From Hyphomicrobiales bacterium (lineage in GTDB: Bacteria > Pseudomonadota > Alphaproteobacteria > Rhizobiales > Rhizobiaceae): 64,000 nt of DNA. The position numbers were made by a program, and so were the translations under genes. Under the pieces are notes generated by a model, which searched no databases, was not told where the DNA came from, and saw nothing but the letters and a program-made list of their open reading frames with translations. Below are positions 60,102 through 64,000 of this stretch, piece after piece. Numbering within the stretch: position 1 is the first letter of the stretch; every line of letters begins with the position of its first letter. Location of the stretch: positions 57,011-121,010 of the forward strand of contig UCKU01000015.1 of the NCBI GenBank assembly GCA_900473185.1, given 5' to 3'.

Positions 60102-60383
60102 ATGAAACTGATCGCACTTGGCCTCATCGGCGCGCTGGCGCTCGCCGGCTGCACCACTGTCGACTATACCGGTCCCGGCATCGAGCCCATTCCCGGCAGC
60201 ATCACCTATAACGGCCAGCCGCGCACCAAACTCACGAAGTCACCTGTTGGCTCGACCTTCCCGCACGATTTCATCGACCAATACGGCCGCCAGGTAGAGG
60301 AGACCTATATCATCCGCCCGGATCGCACGCTGGCGATCGCTCACCGCCGGTATCGGCCGATCAACATTTTCGGAAGAGATTGA
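60102..60383 (+). CDS. Small lipoprotein, paralogue of the 7151 gene
   Basis: A 93-residue predicted lipoprotein with LALAGC lipobox (12-17). The mature core EPIPGSITYNGQPRTKL and ETYIIRPDRTL is nearly the same as in the 7151 gene. AAAGAAAGG is upstream of the ATG. The stop codon abuts the left end of the probable acquired segment that runs to tRNA-Gly. Confidence 0.82.
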   Translation: MKLIALGLIGALALAGCTTVDYTGPGIEPIPGSITYNGQPRTKLTKSPVGSTFPHDFIDQYGRQVEETYIIRPDRTLAIAHRRYRPINIFGRD

Positions 60384-60585
60384 AGGGGGAAGCTGGATCG
60401 GCTGCCCATCGAAGCGGAGGATCGCCGCCTGAATGACTGATATGGATGGCGTTTCTGAGATCGAACGCATCGGTCAACTCAACGACATCGGCAGCATAGG
60501 CACGGCTGCGATCCGGTTCCGCACGAACTGGACGGCATTTACCGGCTTCAGTGTAGAGTTCGGCGGGATGAACTTTGATGTTCGC
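60364..60585 (-). pseudogene. Remnant of an alpha/beta hydrolase (chloroperoxidase-like)
   Basis: A stop-bounded minus-strand frame without start codon contains YAADVVELTDAFDLRNAIHI followed by SHSGGD. This resembles the nucleophile-elbow region of non-haem chloroperoxidase-type hydrolases (strand, then GHSTGG), with the elbow damaged. The flanks on both sides have lost similarity. The frame ends inside the 3' end of the lipoprotein gene, so the true remnant is probably about 60400-60585. Confidence 0.4.
60382..60401 (+). repeat. Left direct repeat (att-like)
   Basis: GAAGGGGGAAGCTGGATCGG, matching 18 of 20 bases with GAAAGGGGAAGCTGGAGCGG at 62995-63014, which covers the tRNA-Gly 3' end. The core GGGGAAGCTGGA is identical. 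Confidence 0.5.
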
Positions 60586-60967
60586 TCAATCGCCACAAAG
60601 AGATAGAGCTTATCCCAGCCGTCTGCACCTCGTTATTTAGCGTTGCTCGACGAATTTCCTCCATCGCCGTGGCGCTTTGGCGCAAGACCTAGCCGAGAAT
60701 GTTTCTCCATTCCGAGGAAAATGATGCACCACCAAAACCCGGGATCAAATACCTGGCATCTATCTTCCGTCGCTTACTACGGATCTGAGAAGTCGTTTTG
60801 GTTGAACAATGGTTCGTGATATACAATGAACGACCTTAGATAGAGTTTCGAGCGCTATCTTGTCGACTCTGCAAGTCAACTCCGTGGGTCTCAGTCTGGT
60901 CTAGGTGGTCCGCTGTACGTCTGGTCTTACGCAACACCTCGGACTCGGGATTGGAGAAGAGGTAACT
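60586..60967. other. Non-coding stretch before the I9-like gene
   Basis: About 380 bases with lower GC than the surroundings and no convincing open frame or hairpin. It should contain the promoter of the gene at 60968. Confidence 0.4.
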
Positions 60968-61231
60968 ATGGATAAGATCACTGAATCATTATCGAAAGAG
61001 GCAGACGCTGCTCGACATACTGGGCGTGTTGTGCCGGTAATAATTACGTTTCAGAGTACAGATGCCATGAAGGCTGTCCTGGCAAGCGGCATCAAGGCAA
61101 ATAATTCCTACCAGAGCATCCCGGCCATTGCCGCCACATTGACAGCCGATCAAATCTATCAGCTGGCGGCAACGCCCGAGGTTCAGCTTATCGAGCTCGA
61201 CACAGAGGCAAGCGCATTCTGTCAACCATAG
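60968..61231 (+). CDS. Stand-alone subtilisin propeptide-like (I9-like) protein
   Basis: An 87-residue protein without signal peptide. Residues 20-80 read as a subtilisin propeptide / inhibitor I9 fold: VVPVIITFQS strand, a helix, then AATLTADQIYQLAATPEVQL and LIELD, as in prodomains that end near VxxIExD. The start has AGAGG 5 bases upstream. It faces the subtilase gene, with 70 bases between their 3' ends, and the subtilase N-terminus carries the same VIITF and IEDD elements. An inhibitor or chaperone of that protease is the natural proposal. Assignment is by pattern and unproven. Confidence 0.65.
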   Translation: MDKITESLSKEADAARHTGRVVPVIITFQSTDAMKAVLASGIKANNSYQSIPAIAATLTADQIYQLAATPEVQLIELDTEASAFCQP

Positions 61232-61301
61232 TGAATATGTGAACGGGACATGAGACCGCGCAGTCCGCCCCGTGCTGGTTGCATCTGAAGCGTTGCGAGT
61301 C

Positions 61302-62546
61302 CTAGATTCCTCTTTTCGATACAGTTGGAGGCGGAACAAGCGCTCCCGAAGCGGCATTGGCATTCACGCGACCGTAGCCATAGAGAAGATCCCAACCGGG
61401 AATTCCCAAATTGTCTACAGTGGAAGCCAACAGGTTCCAGACCTGCTCGTTGGTCGCGAAACGGTGAGCGCCCCAAGCAAGAGCCGCAGCTCCGGCGACA
61501 TGAGGGCAGGCCATACTTGTGCCACTCATCGTCGCGTAACCGCCGCCTGGCGCTGTGGACAAGACGTTCAATCCCGGCGCACAAAGGTCAACTTCAGGTC
61601 CCCGGCTGCTGAACGATGTGATGACATTGCCCGAATCGATTGCCGAGACGGCGATTACATTCTTGTATTTACCTGGAAAGCCCACGTTGCTGGTAGCCGG
61701 CGGCACCGGCTGGGGGCCTTGTGCATTTCCCGCCGCCGCTACAATCAACAGACCACGGGCCCATGCCAGGTTGCAAATTGTCTGCAAGGCGGTAGGCGCC
61801 GCAGATCCCCCGAGGCTCATACTGATGATATGCATCTTGTTCTGGATGCACCAGTCTATGCCGGCAATAACCCAGCTGAACTGACCACTGCCATTGCGGT
61901 CCAGTACTTTGGCGGCATAAAGCGAAGCTTGCGGTGCTACACCCACAACGCCCGAACCGTTGATTGCCGCAGCGATGGTGCCCGCGCAGTGAGTGCCGTG
62001 ACCCTGATCATCCATAGGGGTTGGCGCACTGGGTACGAAGCTCGCGCCACCGCCATAGTTGGTCCTCAGATCCGGATGATTGAAATCTATTCCAGTATCG
62101 ACGACGCCAACGCGAATCCCTTTACCTTGCGAATTCCCCCACGCTACCGGAGCGAAAATCTGAGCAACGCCAACTGGAATCGTTTCGGCCGCAACAGATG
62201 GTTGATTCTCGATTTGTAGATGCTGCAAGGCGTTACCGATCACATAGCAGGGAGCGTCGTCCTCTATTCTCGCGACATTGCCATTCTTCCGAAGGGCATC
62301 GATTTCGCCCTCCAGAAGTCTCGCGCTTACGATCGGCGCTTCATATTGGTTGACGTCATACCCAACCGTTTCATCGTCTAAAACTGGACGTCCGGCCCCA
62401 ATTGTAAGCGATGTCGCATCGAGAAAGTGAGGCACAGCCTCTTCGGCAATTGCCGCACGCACTATCTCGAGCTTGTCTTTTTTCTTTTCGGGGCGTTTAT
62501 CCTTTGGTTTAAACGTGATGATTACGGACTTTCGCTGCTCTGCCAT
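61302..62546 (-). CDS. S8 family serine peptidase (subtilase), signal-less
   Basis: A 414-residue subtilisin-like protease. Triad: Asp150 (VVDTGID), His183 (GHGTHCAG) and Ser344 (SGTSMACPHV); oxyanion Asn274 (AAAGN). Residues 1-115 form an I9-like prodomain (KSVIITFKPK; LEGEIDALRKNGNVARIEDD). There is no Sec or Tat signal, unlike most secreted subtilases, so it may act inside the cell or be exported another way. AGGGAGG precedes the ATG. It lies in the probable acquired segment, convergent with the I9-like gene. Confidence 0.92.
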   Translation of the reverse strand: MAEQRKSVIITFKPKDKRPEKKKDKLEIVRAAIAEEAVPHFLDATSLTIGAGRPVLDDETVGYDVNQYEAPIVSARLLEGEIDALRKNGNVARIEDDAPCYVIGNALQHLQIENQPSVAAETIPVGVAQIFAPVAWGNSQGKGIRVGVVDTGIDFNHPDLRTNYGGGASFVPSAPTPMDDQGHGTHCAGTIAAAINGSGVVGVAPQASLYAAKVLDRNGSGQFSWVIAGIDWCIQNKMHIISMSLGGSAAPTALQTICNLAWARGLLIVAAAGNAQGPQPVPPATSNVGFPGKYKNVIAVSAIDSGNVITSFSSRGPEVDLCAPGLNVLSTAPGGGYATMSGTSMACPHVAGAAALAWGAHRFATNEQVWNLLASTVDNLGIPGWDLLYGYGRVNANAASGALVPPPTVSKRGI

Positions 62547-62994
62547 TGCAACCTCCCTTAGAGTTACAACTAACGAGAAACTAAATGACGCTCAGCGCGG
62601 TTTCTCGCCTTCCCATAAGGCAAGAGAAAAAATCGCGGATTTTGTGGAAATATATGTCCCAGCGCCACGCGCTACAGTATTGCGCGTAGAGGTACATGGT
62701 CGAAAACATATATTAGGAATATATAATTATAACATATCCTACTCGCTGTCAAGTAGTGTCGATCAGGAATACAATAAGGGGTTGGTTGTGACTTGCCGCC
62801 CGGTCCTCGGGAAAACAAACTTCCATTTGAAACCGCATAACTTCTGCAAATATGATATCGCAGCTGATACCAGCCGGCCTCAACACGAAGTCGTGGCTCG
62901 CGTTATCGATGACCAGCGAGCAAATCTTGATCGACCTCGCAATGGCGGTTCACGGCAATAAAACCGGCCTTTGACGTCCCGCCCTTCAAGCTTG
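62547..62994. other. A/T-rich non-coding tail of the acquired segment
   Basis: About 450 bases upstream of the subtilase, markedly A/T-rich around 62690-62760 (runs such as ATATATAATTATAAC). It must contain the subtilase promoter on the minus strand. No convincing gene was found. Confidence 0.45.
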
Positions 62995-63014
62995 GAAAGG
63001 GGAAGCTGGAGCGG
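62995..63014 (+). repeat. Right direct repeat (att-like)
   Basis: GAAAGGGGAAGCTGGAGCGG, partner of 60382-60401. Its last 8 bases are the 3' end (CCGCTCCA on the minus strand) of tRNA-Gly. Confidence 0.5.
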
Positions 63015-63080
63015 GTGAAGGGAATCGAACCCTCGTATTCAGCTTGGGAAGCTGCTGCTCTACCATTGAGCTACACCCGC
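63007..63080 (-). tRNA. tRNA-Gly (CCC anticodon)
   Basis: On the minus strand: acceptor GCGGGTG/CACCCGC, D arm GCTC..GAGC, anticodon loop TTCCCAA (anticodon CCC), T loop TTCGATT, discriminator T, then encoded CCA. The first anticodon-stem pair is a mismatch. It marks the right edge of the probable insert. Confidence 0.95.
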
Positions 63081-63091
63081 CTGATGCTTGA

Positions 63092-63120
63092 GACTTCCAA
63101 CAGATGGCCGCCGCTGTCAA
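63092..63120 (-). promoter_or_regulatory. Promoter of tRNA-Gly
   Basis: On the minus strand TTGACA (63115-63120), 17-base spacer, GAAGTC (63092-63097), ending 11 bases before the tRNA 5' end. Confidence 0.5.
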
Positions 63121-63139
63121 GTGACGGCGCCATCGGGCA

Positions 63140-64000
63140 TCAGATGCGGAAGTGCTTCGACAGTTTGAGGCCCTGGGCCTGATAGTTGGAGCCGAGGCCT
63201 GAGCCATAAAGGCTCGACGGCTGTTCCTGCATGTGTTCGTAGATCAGGCGGCCGACGATCTGGCCGTCTTCCAGGATGAAGGGCACTTCGTGGCTGCGCA
63301 CTTCGAGCACGGCGCGGCTGCCGCGCCCGCCGGCCGGCGCATGGCCGAAGCCCGGGTCGAAGAAGCCGGCATAGTGGACGCGGAATTCGCCGACGAGGGG
63401 ATCGAAGGGTGTCATTTCCGCCGCGTAATGCGGGGGAACGTGCACGGCCTCGCGCGAGACGAGAATGTAGAACTCATCCGGATCGAGGATCAGCTCGGTA
63501 CGGCCGCGGCTGTAGAGCGGTTCCCAGAAGTCGAAGATATCGTGCTGGGCCTTCTTGTCGACGTCGACGACGGCGGTGTGGTGTTTGCCGCGATAGCCGA
63601 TCAGGCCTTCCTCGTCGCCCGTCAGATCGATCGACAGCGCAATGCCGCCGCCGGAGACGTTCGGCTGCTTGGCGGCGACCAGCGTTTCCGTTGCGTGCAA
63701 CTTCAAAAGCTCCGGCTCACCCAGAACCGAATGGCCGACGCGGAAGCGGATCTGCGACAGGCGCGAGCCGCGGCGCACGACGATCGGGAAAGTGCGCGGG
63801 CTGATTTCGAGATAGAGCGGGCCGGAATAGCCTGATGGGATCTTGTCGAATTCCTGCGCGTAATCGGTGATGACGCGGGTGAAGATATCGAGGCGGCCGG
63901 TCGAGCTCTTCGGATTGGCCGAGGCCGACATGTCGGCCGGCAGATCGAGGCGCTCCATCAGCGGTACGATGTAGACGCAGCCGGTTTCCAGCACCGCGCC
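63140..64000 (-). CDS. dcd: 2'-Deoxycytidine 5'-triphosphate deaminase, partial
   Basis: A 3'-terminal part of at least 286 residues; the gene continues past the window edge. It resembles the long Rhizobiales dCTP deaminase (two dUTPase-like domains, about 360-370 residues in full) that makes dUTP for dTTP synthesis. Recognised parts are the C-terminal GFFDPGFGHAPAGGRGSRAV and FILEDGQIVGRLIYEHM segments. The apparent GTG start at 63994 is internal. Confidence 0.8.
   Translation of the reverse strand, partial: GAVLETGCVYIVPLMERLDLPADMSASANPKSSTGRLDIFTRVITDYAQEFDKIPSGYSGPLYLEISPRTFPIVVRRGSRLSQIRFRVGHSVLGEPELLKLHATETLVAAKQPNVSGGGIALSIDLTGDEEGLIGYRGKHHTAVVDVDKKAQHDIFDFWEPLYSRGRTELILDPDEFYILVSREAVHVPPHYAAEMTPFDPLVGEFRVHYAGFFDPGFGHAPAGGRGSRAVLEVRSHEVPFILEDGQIVGRLIYEHMQEQPSSLYGSGLGSNYQAQGLKLSKHFRI

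Larger units (their letters stand above)
60384..63010. mobile_element. Probable acquired segment at tRNA-Gly
   Basis: About 2.6 kb between two 20-base near-identical direct repeats, the right one including the tRNA-Gly 3' end. Contents are unlike the rest: a decayed hydrolase fragment, about 380 bases of non-coding sequence, an I9-like protein, a subtilase, and an A/T-rich 450-base tail. No integrase or transposase is seen, so the mechanism is unproven. Confidence 0.4.

Overview
The window is a chromosomal segment of a member of the Rhizobiaceae, most like Rhizobium (R. etli / R. leguminosarum type). The basis is the mix of families: UPF0262, DUF2948, DUF982, DUF6460 and TIGR02186 proteins, a PodJ-type polarity protein with Sel1 repeats, a NolR-like ArsR regulator and the ligase-associated helicase/PdeM pair. 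GC is high throughout, so long false antisense frames are common. No rRNA, CRISPR array, IS element or prophage module was seen.

Layout. 1-5.5 kb: a minus-strand group DUF2948-hisD-UPF0262-phosphatase-infA-maf, with murA upstream behind a terminator. 5.6-14 kb: tRNA-Thr, small envelope genes, a UvrD-type helicase, a 3-hydroxyisobutyryl-CoA hydrolase, a GGDEF/EAL protein and galE. 14-23.7 kb: an apparent amino-acid attenuator before pepE, an aminotransferase, mscL, a transporter-kinase-receiver fusion, a TetR/MFS pair and a luciferase-like monooxygenase. 23.9-30.7 kb: two ArsR-type regulators, an AHSA1 protein and a fadE-fadA-fadJ beta-oxidation group with a palindromic operator in front. 30.9-39.3 kb: tag, SDR and VOC genes, podJ and a TauE/TIGR02186 pair. 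39.5-46.7 kb: a DHFR-like gene, a TetR/hydrolase pair, an SLT lipoprotein, pdeM plus the Lhr-like helicase, and an Rrf2/AhpD pair. 46.8-59.3 kb: a 56-residue small gene, YitT, a methyltransferase, CAP and MATE genes, pyrD, a LuxR-type response regulator, an S24 repressor-like gene with SNase-like and TerB genes, a solute-binding protein and a chemoreceptor. 59.3-64 kb: a VOC gene, a hairpin-rich possible small RNA, a lipoprotein gene, a likely acquired 2.6-kb insert next to tRNA-Gly, and a partial dCTP deaminase.

Most notable: (1) a leaderless Met/Thr-rich leader peptide with terminator and antiterminator pairing before pepE; (2) a signal-less subtilase facing a stand-alone subtilisin-propeptide-like (I9-like) protein, inside a segment bounded by a 20-bp near-identical direct repeat at the tRNA-Gly 3' end, with a decayed hydrolase fragment; (3) a family of ~100-bp intergenic palindromic repeats whose three full copies each supply both stop codons of two converging genes; (4) several strong inverted repeats placed as operators for ArsR, Rrf2, TetR, DHFR-like and fatty-acid genes; (5) a hairpin that appears to hide the ribosome-binding site of a lytic-transglycosylase lipoprotein.
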